Origin: Burkholderiales bacterium
GTDB lineage: Bacteria; Pseudomonadota; Gammaproteobacteria; Burkholderiales; Burkholderiaceae_C
Assembly (NCBI GenBank): GCA_016702555.1
Contig: JADJDV010000002.1
Coordinates: 310,001-374,000 of the forward strand
Length of the DNA: 64,000 nucleotides
Direction of reading: 5' to 3'
Shown here: piece after piece, positions 1 to 7,949 of the stretch
Position numbering within the stretch: the stretch's first letter is position 1
How the letters are laid out: every line of letters begins with the position of its first letter
Notes under the pieces: model-generated
Told to the model about the DNA's origin: nothing
Databases searched by the model: none
The model's input: only the letters and a program-made list of their open reading frames with translations
Translations under genes and position numbers: made by a program

Positions 1-157
1 GGCTGCGGAGGGTGGAAATACGGGGAACAAGCGGGCTCGCCTTGTAAAGTGCGGCGGTTATAGCACGCACTCCCAGGCGCGCCATGGGGGGTTTGCCATG
101 GTGCGGCGGTGCCAGAATCCGTGGCATCCGCCCTTGTGGTGCCTGTCCGATTCGCCC

Positions 158-1255
158 ATGCCCCGCCCCATCCACGCCACCATCCACACCGGCGCGCTGC
201 GCCACAACCTGCAGCGCCTGCGCGCCGCCGCGCCGGGCGCGCGCCTGTGGGCCATCGTCAAGGCCAATGCCTACGGGCATGGCATCGAGCGCGCCTTCGA
301 CGGCCTGCGCGGCGCCGACGGCTTTGCCCTGCTCGATCTGGCCGAGGCCGAGCGCGTTCGCACGCTGGGCTGGCGCGGGCCGATCTTGCTGCTGGAGGGC
401 GTGTTCGAGCCGCGCGACCTGGAGCTGTGCTCGCGCCTGAACCTGTGGCACACGATTCACCGCGAGGCGCAGATCGACTGGCTGGCGGCGCACAAGACGC
501 AGCAGCCGCAGCGCGTGTTCCTGAAGCTCAACTCGGGCATGAACCGGCTCGGCTTCGCGCCCGAGCGCTACCGCAGCGCCTACGCGCGCCTGGCGGCGCT
601 GCCGCAGGTGGACGAGATCGCGCACATGACGCATTTCAGCGACGCCGATTCCGGCAAGGGCATCGCCGCGCAATGGGCCGCGTTCCAGCGCGCCACCGAC
701 GGCCTGCCGGGCGAGCGCAGCCTGTGCAACAGCGCCGCCACGCTGCGTCACGCGCAGGACGAGGCGGTGCGCGGCGACTGGGTGCGCCCGGGCATCGCCG
801 CCTATGGCTCGGCGCCCGATTCCCCCGAGCACGATGCCGCCCACTGGGGCCTGCGGCCGGCCATGACCCTGGCCGCGCGCCTGCTCGCGGTGAACCAGCT
901 GAGCGTCGGCGACAGCGTCGGCTACGGCTCGACCTTCGTCGCCGAGGCGCCGATGCGCGTCGGCGTGGTCGCCTGCGGCTACGCCGACGGCTACCCGCGC
1001 CACGCGCCCACCGGCACGCCGGTGCTGGTCCACGGCGTGCGCACCCGCACCGTCGGCCGCGTCAGCATGGACATGCTCGCGGTCGACCTGGCGCCGCTGC
1101 CGCAGGCGCAACCCGGCAGCCTGGCCACCCTGTGGGGCGTGGCCGAGGGCGGTGCCGTGCTGCCGATCGACGAAGTGGCGCAGGCCGCTGGCACCATCGG
1201 CTACGAGCTGATGTGCGCGCTGGCGCCGCGCGTGCCGGTGTCGGTGGCTGAGTGA
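158..1255 (+). CDS. alr: Alanine racemase, PLP-dependent
   Basis: Interconverts L- and D-alanine for peptidoglycan synthesis in the cytoplasm. The 365-residue protein has the usual family length. The PLP-binding lysine lies in VKANAYGHG (K35) and the second catalytic base, a tyrosine, in GYGSTF (about Y256). The frame is open from position 98, but the ATG at 158 (MPRPIHATIHTGALRHNL) gives the normal family N-terminus, so I chose it. The racemase stop is four bases from the convergent badI stop. The 157 bases upstream hold no recognisable gene. Confident family call; alr versus dadX cannot be separated here because no D-amino-acid dehydrogenase is adjacent. Confidence 0.95.
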   Translation: MPRPIHATIHTGALRHNLQRLRAAAPGARLWAIVKANAYGHGIERAFDGLRGADGFALLDLAEAERVRTLGWRGPILLLEGVFEPRDLELCSRLNLWHTIHREAQIDWLAAHKTQQPQRVFLKLNSGMNRLGFAPERYRSAYARLAALPQVDEIAHMTHFSDADSGKGIAAQWAAFQRATDGLPGERSLCNSAATLRHAQDEAVRGDWVRPGIAAYGSAPDSPEHDAAHWGLRPAMTLAARLLAVNQLSVGDSVGYGSTFVAEAPMRVGVVACGYADGYPRHAPTGTPVLVHGVRTRTVGRVSMDMLAVDLAPLPQAQPGSLATLWGVAEGGAVLPIDEVAQAAGTIGYELMCALAPRVPVSVAE

Positions 1256-1259
1256 GCCC

Positions 1260-2042
1260 TTACTTGGTGTACTTGCGAAACTCCGGCTTGCGCTTTTCCT
1301 TCAGTGCCGCCACGCCTTCGCGCGATTCGTCGGTGTCGTAGTAGAGCTTGAGTGCGTACATGCCCAGGCCGGCGATGCCGCTCTGGTGCGCGGTGTCCAT
1401 GTTGAAGCTGCGCTTGGCAATGGCGATGGCCGTCGGGCTGCGCTCGCAAATCGTCTCGGCCCACTCCTGCACGGTGGCGTCCAGCTGCTCGTGCGGCACG
1501 CAGACGTTGGCCAGGCCCATGGCCTCGGCTTCCTTGCCGCTGTAGCGCTTGTTCAGGTACCAGATCTCGCGGGCCTTCTTCTCGCCCACCACGCGGGCCA
1601 GGAAGGCGGTGCCGTAGCCCGGGTCCACCGAGCCCATCTTGGGCCCGACCTGGCCGAACACGGCTTTCTCCGAGCAGATGGTCAGGTCGCAGATGGTCGC
1701 CAGCACGTTGCCGCCGCCAATGGCGTAGCCCTGCACGCGCGCGATCACCGGCTTGGGCACGTCGCGGATGGCTGTGTGCAGCTCCTCCATCGGCAGGCCG
1801 ATGGTGCCGCGGCCGTCGTAGTTGCCGTTGTGGGCGGACTGGTCACCGCCGGTGCAGAACGCCTTCTCGCCGGCACCGGCCAGCACGATGCAGCCCACGC
1901 TGCGGTCGTAGCCCGCCTTGTTGAGCGCACGGATGATCTCGTCGCAGGTCTGGCCGCGGAAGGCGTTCATCTTGTCGGGGCGGTTGATGGTGATCCAGGC
2001 CACGCCGTTCTTCACGTCGTACAGGAGGTCTTCGAATGTCAT
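1260..2042 (-). CDS. badI: 2-ketocyclohexanecarboxyl-CoA hydrolase (BadI-type crotonase)
   Basis: A 260-residue crotonase-fold enzyme. It is strikingly like BadI of Rhodopseudomonas palustris, which cleaves the ring of 2-ketocyclohexanecarboxyl-CoA to pimelyl-CoA in anaerobic benzoate and cyclohexanecarboxylate breakdown. Visible motifs include NRPDKMNAFRG near the N-terminus, the oxyanion stretch GYAIGGGNVLATICDL, FGQVGPKMGSVDPGYG and a C-terminal KRKPEFRKYTK. The frame stays open to 2987, but the ATG at 2042 (MTFEDLLYDV) gives the family N-terminus; a weak GAGCACCC precedes it. No other bad or ali pathway genes are adjacent, so the substrate is inferred from sequence likeness. A naphthoyl-CoA (MenB-type) role is less likely. 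Confidence 0.85.
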   Translation of the reverse strand: MTFEDLLYDVKNGVAWITINRPDKMNAFRGQTCDEIIRALNKAGYDRSVGCIVLAGAGEKAFCTGGDQSAHNGNYDGRGTIGLPMEELHTAIRDVPKPVIARVQGYAIGGGNVLATICDLTICSEKAVFGQVGPKMGSVDPGYGTAFLARVVGEKKAREIWYLNKRYSGKEAEAMGLANVCVPHEQLDATVQEWAETICERSPTAIAIAKRSFNMDTAHQSGIAGLGMYALKLYYDTDESREGVAALKEKRKPEFRKYTK

Positions 2043-2128
2043 GACGGGTGCTCGCAAATTGGGCAAGGGGCGGCCGACGCGGCCGGCGAGGCGCCATTGT
2101 TGGGCGTGCGGGGGCGCCCGGCCTTGTC

Positions 2129-2887
2129 TCAGCGCAAGAAGGCGTCGTAGCCGGTCTTCAGGATCAGTGCGCTGACCACCACCATGAACACGCCGCGCAC
2201 GAAGCCGGCGCCGTGCTTCAGCGCCAGCCGGGTGCCGATCAGGCTGCCGGCCACGTTGGCGACGGCCATGGTCAGGCCGATCTGCCACCAGATGTGTCCC
2301 TTGGCAGCGAACAGCGCCAGCGCCGACACGTTGGTGGCCACGTTCAGCAGCTTGGCCGAGGCCGAGGCGTTGAGGAAGTCGTAGCCCAGCAGACGCACGA
2401 ACAGGAAGATGAAGAAACTGCCGGTGCCGGGGCCGAAGAAGCCGTCGTACCAGCCGATGATCAGGCCAATGGCGCAGGCCAGCGCGGTTTCCCGCTGCCG
2501 GCTGTGACGCGGGGCGTGCGTGCGGCCCAGATCCTTCCGGGCCAAGGTGTAGGCCAGCACCGCCAGCAGGATGAAGGGCAACGCCCGACGCAGGAAGTCC
2601 GGATCGATCAGCGTCACCACCCACGCGCCGACGAAAGACCCTGTCAGCGCCGCGCAGGCGGCGGGCAGCAGCACCGCCCAGCGCATCTGCACCCGGCGGC
2701 TGTACTGCACGGTGGCAATCGTCGTGCCCCAGACCGAGGCGCTCTTGTTGGTGCCGAACAGCGTGGCCGGCGGGCTGCTCGGGTAGACCGCGAACAGCGC
2801 CGGCACCAGGATCAGGCCACCGCCGCCGACAATCGAATCGATGCCGCCGGCCAGCAGCGAAGCCAGCGAAACAAGGAACAAATCCAT
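2129..2887 (-). CDS. TSUP (TauE/SafE) family membrane protein, putative sulfite/anion exporter
   Basis: A 252-residue polytopic inner-membrane protein. The first helix carries the family signature GGIDSIVGGGGLILVPALF, and a second conserved glycine/proline patch (GFFGPGTGSFFIF) lies in the second half, as in the two-repeat TSUP architecture of about eight helices. Family members export sulfite, sulfoacetate or related organosulfur anions, or act in uptake; the substrate here cannot be read. It lies downstream of argG on the same strand, but a terminator intervenes. It is followed 86 bases later by badI on the same strand, so the two could be co-transcribed. No clear Shine-Dalgarno is visible. 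Confidence 0.85.
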   Translation of the reverse strand: MDLFLVSLASLLAGGIDSIVGGGGLILVPALFAVYPSSPPATLFGTNKSASVWGTTIATVQYSRRVQMRWAVLLPAACAALTGSFVGAWVVTLIDPDFLRRALPFILLAVLAYTLARKDLGRTHAPRHSRQRETALACAIGLIIGWYDGFFGPGTGSFFIFLFVRLLGYDFLNASASAKLLNVATNVSALALFAAKGHIWWQIGLTMAVANVAGSLIGTRLALKHGAGFVRGVFMVVVSALILKTGYDAFLR

Positions 2888-2987
2888 TGGGGGTGGGCGA
2901 TCGGCCGAGGGTCAGTGCGTGTGGGTCGCCGAAGGCACGGATTATGCGTTGGCTGCGAGCAGTGCCGGTCATCCTCGGCGCGGACAA

Positions 2988-3016
2988 GAAAAAAGGGCGC
3001 CCGTTTGGGCGCCCTT
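2988..3016 (-). terminator. Rho-independent terminator downstream of argG
   Basis: A perfect 10-bp stem, AAGGGCGCCC and GGGCGCCCTT, closes on a GTTT loop (3003-3006). It is flanked on the plus strand by a run of A at 2989-2994, which is a T tract on the minus strand. The orientation fits the end of a minus-strand transcript, namely argG and its 3' tail, before the TSUP gene at 2887. The 230-base distance from the argG stop is long and leaves room for a small RNA. Confidence 0.8.
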
Positions 3017-3245
3017 GTCATCTTCGTCTCGGAGATGAATGTCTTTGAGTTGTGGTTCCGGCGGTGGTCTAGCTTGTCTCCTCAGCCCCTTCGCGGACCT
3101 GCGCCATGGCGCAGGTCACTGAAGTAGGACAAATGTAACAGCTGCCGCGATCAGCCCGATATCGGTGTTTGCCCGCATATTTGCGGCGTTCCAGGGTCAG
3201 GCAGCGGTCACCTCGAATGGCCGGCAGCGATGGCGCAACCGGCGC
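3017..3245. other. Spacer between argG and the terminator, with a 22-bp perfect palindrome
   Basis: I see no convincing protein gene here. A perfect palindrome lies at 3096-3117 (arm GACCTGCGCCA followed at once by its complement). On the minus strand a Shine-Dalgarno-like GAGGAGACAAGC precedes a TAG-bearing stretch with no start codon in register. Because the stretch ends in a strong minus-strand terminator it could be a long argG 3' UTR or a small RNA. Confidence 0.4.
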
Positions 3246-4598
3246 TCACTTCCTGCCCGTCTCGCTTTCGTGCCCCAGCTGCGGCAGCATCGAGCCTTCG
3301 CCCAATTGCAGCAGGCCGGTCTTGCTGTAAACGCTCAGCTTGTCGCGCGTGTCGGTGATGTCCAGGTTGCGCATGGTCAGCTGGCCAATGCGGTCGAGCG
3401 GGGTGAAGGGCGCGTTCTCCACCTTTTCCATCGACAGGCGCTCCGGCGCGTAGGTCAGGTTGGGCGACTCGGTGTTGAGCAGGCTGTAGTCGTTGCCGCG
3501 GCGCAGCTCCAGCGTCACCTCGCCGGTGATGGCGTTGGCCACCCAGCGCTGCGCCGTCTCGCGCAGCATGATGGCCTGCGGGTCGAACCAGCGGCCCTGG
3601 TACAAGAGGCGCCCCAGCTTGAGGCCGTTCATGCGGTACTGCTCGATGGTGTCTTCGTTGTGGATGCCGGTGAGCAGCCGCTCGTAGGCGATGAACAGCA
3701 GCGCCATGCCGGGCGCTTCGTAAATGCCGCGGCTCTTGGCTTCGATGATGCGGTTCTCGATCTGGTCGCACATCCCCAGGCCATGGCGGCCGCCGATGCG
3801 GTTGGCTTCCAGGAACAGCTCAACGGGGTCGGCGATCTCCTTGCCGTTCAGCGCCACCGGGCGGCCTTCCTCGAAGCGCACGCGCACTTCTTCAGGCTTG
3901 ACCTCGACCTCGGGCTTCCAGAACGCCGCGCCCATGATCGGGTTGACGATGCGGATGCCCCTGTTCAACTCTTCCAAGTCCTTCGCCTCGTGCGTAGCGC
4001 CCAGCATGTTGGAATCGGTCGAATAGGCCTTTTCGGTCGACATCTTGTAGTCAAAACCGGCCTTCTGCATGAATTCCGACATTTCCTTGCGGCCGCCCAG
4101 CTCATCGATGAACTGCTGGTCGAGCCAGGGCTTGTAAATCTTGAGCGATGGGTTGGTGAGCAGCCCGTAGCGGTAGAAGCGCTCGATGTCATTGCCCTTG
4201 TACGTGCTGCCATCGCCCCAGATGTTGACGTCATCTTCCTTCATCGCGTTGACCAGCATGGTGCCGGTCACCGCGCGGCCGAGCGGCGTGGTGTTGAAGT
4301 AGGTGGCGCCGGCGGTCTGGATGTGGAAGGCGCCGCATTGCAGGGCGGCAATGCCCTCGTTGGCCAGCTGCGTGCGGCAATCGACCAGGCGCGCTTTTTC
4401 GGCGCCGTATTCCATCGCCTGGCGCGGAATCGCGTCGTAATCGTCCTCGTCTGGCTGGCCCAGGTTGGCGGTGTAGGCGTAAGGGATGGCGCCCTTCTGG
4501 CGCATCCACAGCAGCGCGGCGCTGGTGTCCAGGCCGCCCGAGAAGGCGATGCCGACCTTCTGGCCGGCGGGAAGCGATTGCAGGATGGTGTGGGACAT
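3246..4598 (-). CDS. argG: Argininosuccinate synthase
   Basis: Condenses citrulline and aspartate with ATP to argininosuccinate, the penultimate step of arginine synthesis. The 450-residue protein belongs to the longer (E. coli-like) ArgG type. The N-type ATP pyrophosphatase loop AFSGGLDTSAAL is at about residues 18-29, and citrulline/aspartate-binding segments such as ATYFNTTPLGRAVTG and WGDGSTYKGNDIERFYRYG follow. The ATG at 4598 gives MSHTILQSLPAGQKVG, the normal N-terminus. The gene stands alone. Its minus-strand neighbour upstream, the aldehyde dehydrogenase, is separated by 118 bases containing a GC hairpin without a T tract. Confidence 0.97.
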   Translation of the reverse strand: MSHTILQSLPAGQKVGIAFSGGLDTSAALLWMRQKGAIPYAYTANLGQPDEDDYDAIPRQAMEYGAEKARLVDCRTQLANEGIAALQCGAFHIQTAGATYFNTTPLGRAVTGTMLVNAMKEDDVNIWGDGSTYKGNDIERFYRYGLLTNPSLKIYKPWLDQQFIDELGGRKEMSEFMQKAGFDYKMSTEKAYSTDSNMLGATHEAKDLEELNRGIRIVNPIMGAAFWKPEVEVKPEEVRVRFEEGRPVALNGKEIADPVELFLEANRIGGRHGLGMCDQIENRIIEAKSRGIYEAPGMALLFIAYERLLTGIHNEDTIEQYRMNGLKLGRLLYQGRWFDPQAIMLRETAQRWVANAITGEVTLELRRGNDYSLLNTESPNLTYAPERLSMEKVENAPFTPLDRIGQLTMRNLDITDTRDKLSVYSKTGLLQLGEGSMLPQLGHESETGRK

Positions 4599-4716
4599 GG
4601 CGGGCAGGCCGGGCGTCGGCGCAGTCAGAAAGCGGTTGGGGCGAACCCGTGATTGTCCGATCTTTTTCAGACCCGCTGCCCCTTCGGGCGGCGGGGTGGC
4701 TGAACGGGCAGAGGTT

Positions 4717-6186
4717 TCAGCCGCAGAAGGTGGACACCGACTTGGTCGTCAGGTACGCCTCCAGCGCTTCCGGCCCGCCTTCCGATCCATAGCCCGAGTC
4801 CTTGACCCCGCCAAATGGCAGCTCAGGCCAGGCGGCGGCGGGCTGGTTGATCCACAACAGGCCCACTTCAAGCTGCTGGCTGATCTGGTGCGCGTTTTTC
4901 AGGGATTGGGTGTAGGCGTAGCCGGCCAGGCCGAAGGGCAGGCGGTTGGCCTCATGCAGGGCCGCATCCAGCGTGTCGAAGGCGTGCACCACGGCCATGG
5001 GGCCAAAGGGCTCCTGGTTGAGCACATCGGCTTCGAGCGGCAAGTCGGCCAGCACCGTGGGGGCCCAGAAGTTGCCAGCCTCACCGATGCGCTTGCCGCC
5101 CGTGGCCACGGTGCCGCCGCGTTGGATGGCATCCTCGGTCAGCGCCTGCATGGCGGTGACGCGGCGCGGGTTGGCCAGCGGCCCCATGCGTGTTCCCTCG
5201 GCCAGGCCGTCGCCGACGGTGAACTTCTCGGCCTGCGCGGCGAGCTTGCGGGTGAACTCAGCCGCGATGGGTTTGGCGACCAGAAAGCGCGTGGGCGAAA
5301 TGCAGACCTGGCCTGCGTTGCGGAACTTGGCGCCGCCGGCGGTCCTGATGGCGAGGTCGATGTCGGCGTCCTCACACACGATGACCGGCGCGTGGCCGCC
5401 CAGCTCCATCGTGGCGCGCTTCATGTGCTGGCCGGCCAGCGCCGCCAGTTGCTTGCCCACGGGCGTGGACCCGGTGAAGGTGATCTTACGGATGACGGGG
5501 TGTGGGATCAGGTATTCCGAAATCGCCGCCGGCACGCCGTAGACCAACTGCACCACGCCTGCCGGCACGCCGGCATCGACAAAGGCGCGGATCAGCGCGG
5601 CGGGCGAGGCGGGGGTCTCTTCCGGTGCCTTGACGATGATGGAGCAGCCCGTGGCCAGCGCCGCCGACAGCTTGCGCACCACCTGGTTGACCGGGAAGTT
5701 CCACGGTGTGAAGGCGGCCACCGGCCCCACCGGGTGCTTGGTGACGTGGGCCGTGCCGCGCAGATTGCGCGGCGGCACGATGCGGCCGTAGACGCGCTGG
5801 CCTTCAGCCGCCATCCACTCGATCACGTCGCAGGCGGCCAGCACCTCGCCCTTGGCCTCGGCCAGCGGCTTGCCCTGCTCCATGGTCAGGTGGCGTGCGG
5901 TTTCGTCGGCGCGCTCGCGGAAGATTTGCGCTGCCTTGCGCATCAGCGCGGCGCGCTCGTGCGCGGGCACGGCGCGCCAGGTCTCGAAGCCTTTTTGTGC
6001 GGCGGCCAGGGCGCGGTCCAGGTCGGCGCGGCTGGCGTGCGCCAGGCGGCCGATCTCCTGCCCGTTGGCGGGGTTGAACACGCCCATGGTCTTACCGCCT
6101 TCGGCATCGCACCATTGGCCGTCGATGTGGAGTTGGGTGTCGGGGTAGGTGTTTTGCTGGGTGGCGGGCGCGGTGGCGGTCGTCAT
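4717..6186 (-). CDS. NAD(P)-dependent succinate-semialdehyde-type aldehyde dehydrogenase
   Basis: A 489-residue aldehyde dehydrogenase of the GabD/SSADH group, which oxidises succinate semialdehyde or a similar short aldehyde to the acid. It carries PWNFPVNQVVRKLSAAL, the coenzyme-site FTGSTPVGKQLA, the general base in MELGGHAPVIV (E261) and the nucleophile in GQVCISPTRF (C295). The open frame extends to 6303, but the ATG at 6186 is preceded by GAGGAGC at good spacing, so I chose it. No GABA transaminase is adjacent. The divergent alcohol dehydrogenase could feed it an aldehyde, but that is inference. Confidence 0.85.
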   Translation of the reverse strand: MTTATAPATQQNTYPDTQLHIDGQWCDAEGGKTMGVFNPANGQEIGRLAHASRADLDRALAAAQKGFETWRAVPAHERAALMRKAAQIFRERADETARHLTMEQGKPLAEAKGEVLAACDVIEWMAAEGQRVYGRIVPPRNLRGTAHVTKHPVGPVAAFTPWNFPVNQVVRKLSAALATGCSIIVKAPEETPASPAALIRAFVDAGVPAGVVQLVYGVPAAISEYLIPHPVIRKITFTGSTPVGKQLAALAGQHMKRATMELGGHAPVIVCEDADIDLAIRTAGGAKFRNAGQVCISPTRFLVAKPIAAEFTRKLAAQAEKFTVGDGLAEGTRMGPLANPRRVTAMQALTEDAIQRGGTVATGGKRIGEAGNFWAPTVLADLPLEADVLNQEPFGPMAVVHAFDTLDAALHEANRLPFGLAGYAYTQSLKNAHQISQQLEVGLLWINQPAAAWPELPFGGVKDSGYGSEGGPEALEAYLTTKSVSTFCG

Positions 6187-6376
6187 GGCGAAGCTCCTCA
6201 ACTGAATAAGTGACAAAAAAGTGTTTGCGGACGATGGTACGCGCACCGCGCCGCGCCCGCCCGATGGCAACCATGACTGATGCGTGTCAAGACTGCGCCA
6301 CACAGGCGTCCTATAGTGAATTCAAGCGCCGCACACGTCGCGGCCTTCGTCCCCACTTGCAGCAAGGAGAGCCCCC

Positions 6377-7474
6377 ATGGCCCAGATGATGAAAGCCGCC
6401 GTCTTTGTGGAGCCCGGTCGCATTGAGCTGGCCGACAAGCCGATCCCGGGCGTCGGTCCCAACGACGCGCTGATCAAGATCACCACGACGACGATTTGCG
6501 GCACCGACGTGCACATCCTCAAGGGCGAGTACCCGGTCGAGAGGGGCCTGACCGTAGGCCATGAGCCCGTGGGCGTGATCGTCAAGCTGGGCAGCGCCGT
6601 GCAGGGCTACAGCGAAGGCCAGCGCGTGATTGCGGGCGCCATCTGCCCCAATTTCAACAGCTACGCCGCGCAGGATGGCGCCGCGGCGCAGGACGGCAGC
6701 TACCTGGTGGCGTCAGGCCGCTGCGGCTGCCACGGCTACAAGCTGACGGCCGGCTGGCGCTTTGGCAACCTGATCGATGGCACGCAGGCCGAATACGTGC
6801 TGGTGCCCGATGCCGAGGGCAACCTGGCGCCGGTGCCCGACGGCCTGACCGACGAGCAGGTGCTGATGTGCCCCGACATCATGTCCACCGGCTTTGCTGG
6901 CGCCGAGAACGCCAACATCAAGATCGGCGACACCGTGGTGGTGTTCGCCCAAGGCCCGATCGGCCTGTGCGCCACGGCGGGCGCGCGCCTGCGCGGCGCC
7001 ACCACCATCATCGCGGTCGATGGCAACGACCACCGGCTGGAAATCAGCAAGAAACTGGGCGCGGATGTGACGCTGAACTTCAACCAGGTCGATGTGGTGG
7101 AAGAGGTGCTCAAGCTCACCGGCGGCAAGGGCGCCGACTCGGCCATCGAGGCGCTCGGCCTGCAATCCACGTTTGAGCAGTCGCTGCGCTGCATTCGGCC
7201 GGGTGGCACGCTGTCGAGCCTGGGGGTGTATTCGGAAGACCTGAGGATCCCCGTTGCTGCGTTCGGCGCGGGGCTGGGCGATCACCGCATCAACACGGCG
7301 CTGTGCCCGGGCGGCAAGGAGAGGATGCGGCGGCTGATGAATGTGATCGAGTCCGAGCGGCTGGATCTGGGGGTGCTGGTGACGCACCAGCGGAAGCTGG
7401 ATGAGATCGTGGAGGCTTATGACCTGTTCAGCCACCAGCGGGATGGGGTGTTGAAGATCGCGATCAAGCCTTGA
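6377..7474 (+). CDS. Zinc-dependent alcohol dehydrogenase (MDR family)
   Basis: A 365-residue medium-chain NAD(P)-dependent dehydrogenase. Catalytic-zinc ligands are visible in TICGTDVH (C41), GHEPVG (H62/E63) and CPDIMSTGF (D167), the C-H-D pattern of the secondary-alcohol dehydrogenase subgroup. A glycine-rich nucleotide fold follows around FAQGPIGLCA and TIIAVDGNDHR. A cysteine-bearing stretch GRCGCHGYK sits where zinc-lobe insertions occur. The ATG is preceded by AAGGAGAGCCCCC. It is divergent from the aldehyde dehydrogenase with 190 bases between, enough for two promoters. Substrate unknown; isopropanol or butanediol-type alcohols are possible. Confidence 0.85.
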   Translation: MAQMMKAAVFVEPGRIELADKPIPGVGPNDALIKITTTTICGTDVHILKGEYPVERGLTVGHEPVGVIVKLGSAVQGYSEGQRVIAGAICPNFNSYAAQDGAAAQDGSYLVASGRCGCHGYKLTAGWRFGNLIDGTQAEYVLVPDAEGNLAPVPDGLTDEQVLMCPDIMSTGFAGAENANIKIGDTVVVFAQGPIGLCATAGARLRGATTIIAVDGNDHRLEISKKLGADVTLNFNQVDVVEEVLKLTGGKGADSAIEALGLQSTFEQSLRCIRPGGTLSSLGVYSEDLRIPVAAFGAGLGDHRINTALCPGGKERMRRLMNVIESERLDLGVLVTHQRKLDEIVEAYDLFSHQRDGVLKIAIKP

Positions 7475-7949
7475 GGCTTCTTGGGTGCTGGATGCGCTGT
7501 CGGCCGGGATGTGCGCCCGGCGGCGCAGTCACTTTCTTTTTGTCTCGCCAAAAAGAAAGTAACCAAAGAAAAAGGCGACCCCACTGGCCGCGTCCCTCCG
7601 CTTCGCTTCGGGCAGCCTGCGATGCTCGGTCATGGGGCGGCGCTGCGGAACTCGCTTTGTTCGCTTCGCTCTCGCCGCTCAAACAACCGCAGCGAGTCAG
7701 AGCACGAAGCGCATGCTTCGCTGCGCTCGCCCCACGCCCTGCGCTTCTCGGCACGGCCAGAGGGGAGTTGAGAAAAACCACTCGGGCCATCGCTGTGCTC
7801 GGCCTCGGATGTTTCTCCTTCTCCCTCTGGGAGAGGCTTGGCCTGTCCAGAGCTTGTCGAAGGAGGGTGAGGGCGAGCCAACTTGAAATTTATAGCTGCT
7901 TGCGCAGGCTGGGTCAGCGTTTACAGCTGTTTTGCCTGCAATTCGCTGC
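7475..7949. repeat. 475-base gene-free spacer filled with dispersed repeat sequence
   Basis: No gene is supported. A perfect 12-bp hairpin lies at 7531-7560 (arms ACTTTCTTTTTG and its complement, loop TCTCGC). It is followed by about 220 bases (to about 7775) that resemble a long intergenic repeat common in Comamonadaceae genomes, from memory. A further hairpin-like CTTCTCCCTCTGGGAGAGG is at 7820-7840. Several frames are open by chance because of the GC content. The spacer separates two convergent genes, so it may supply transcription ends. Confidence 0.5.
7887..7940 (+). repeat. Small dispersed repeat, copy 1
   Basis: The segment contains ATAGCTGCTTGCGCAGG, then a TGGGTCAGCG core and a TACAG tail. 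The same order appears at 49561-49612 (ATAGCTGCTAGCGCAGG, GGGTAAGCG, CTACAGGCAAAA). A shorter match in reverse orientation (AATAGCTGCTTGCG) lies at 55720-55734. I recall similar short elements scattered through Comamonadaceae genomes; a genome search would confirm. Confidence 0.5.

Noticed and set aside
4486..6213. 575-codon frame antisense to the aldehyde dehydrogenase
   Set aside because: Shadow frame with no motif; the minus strand has all dehydrogenase residues and a Shine-Dalgarno.
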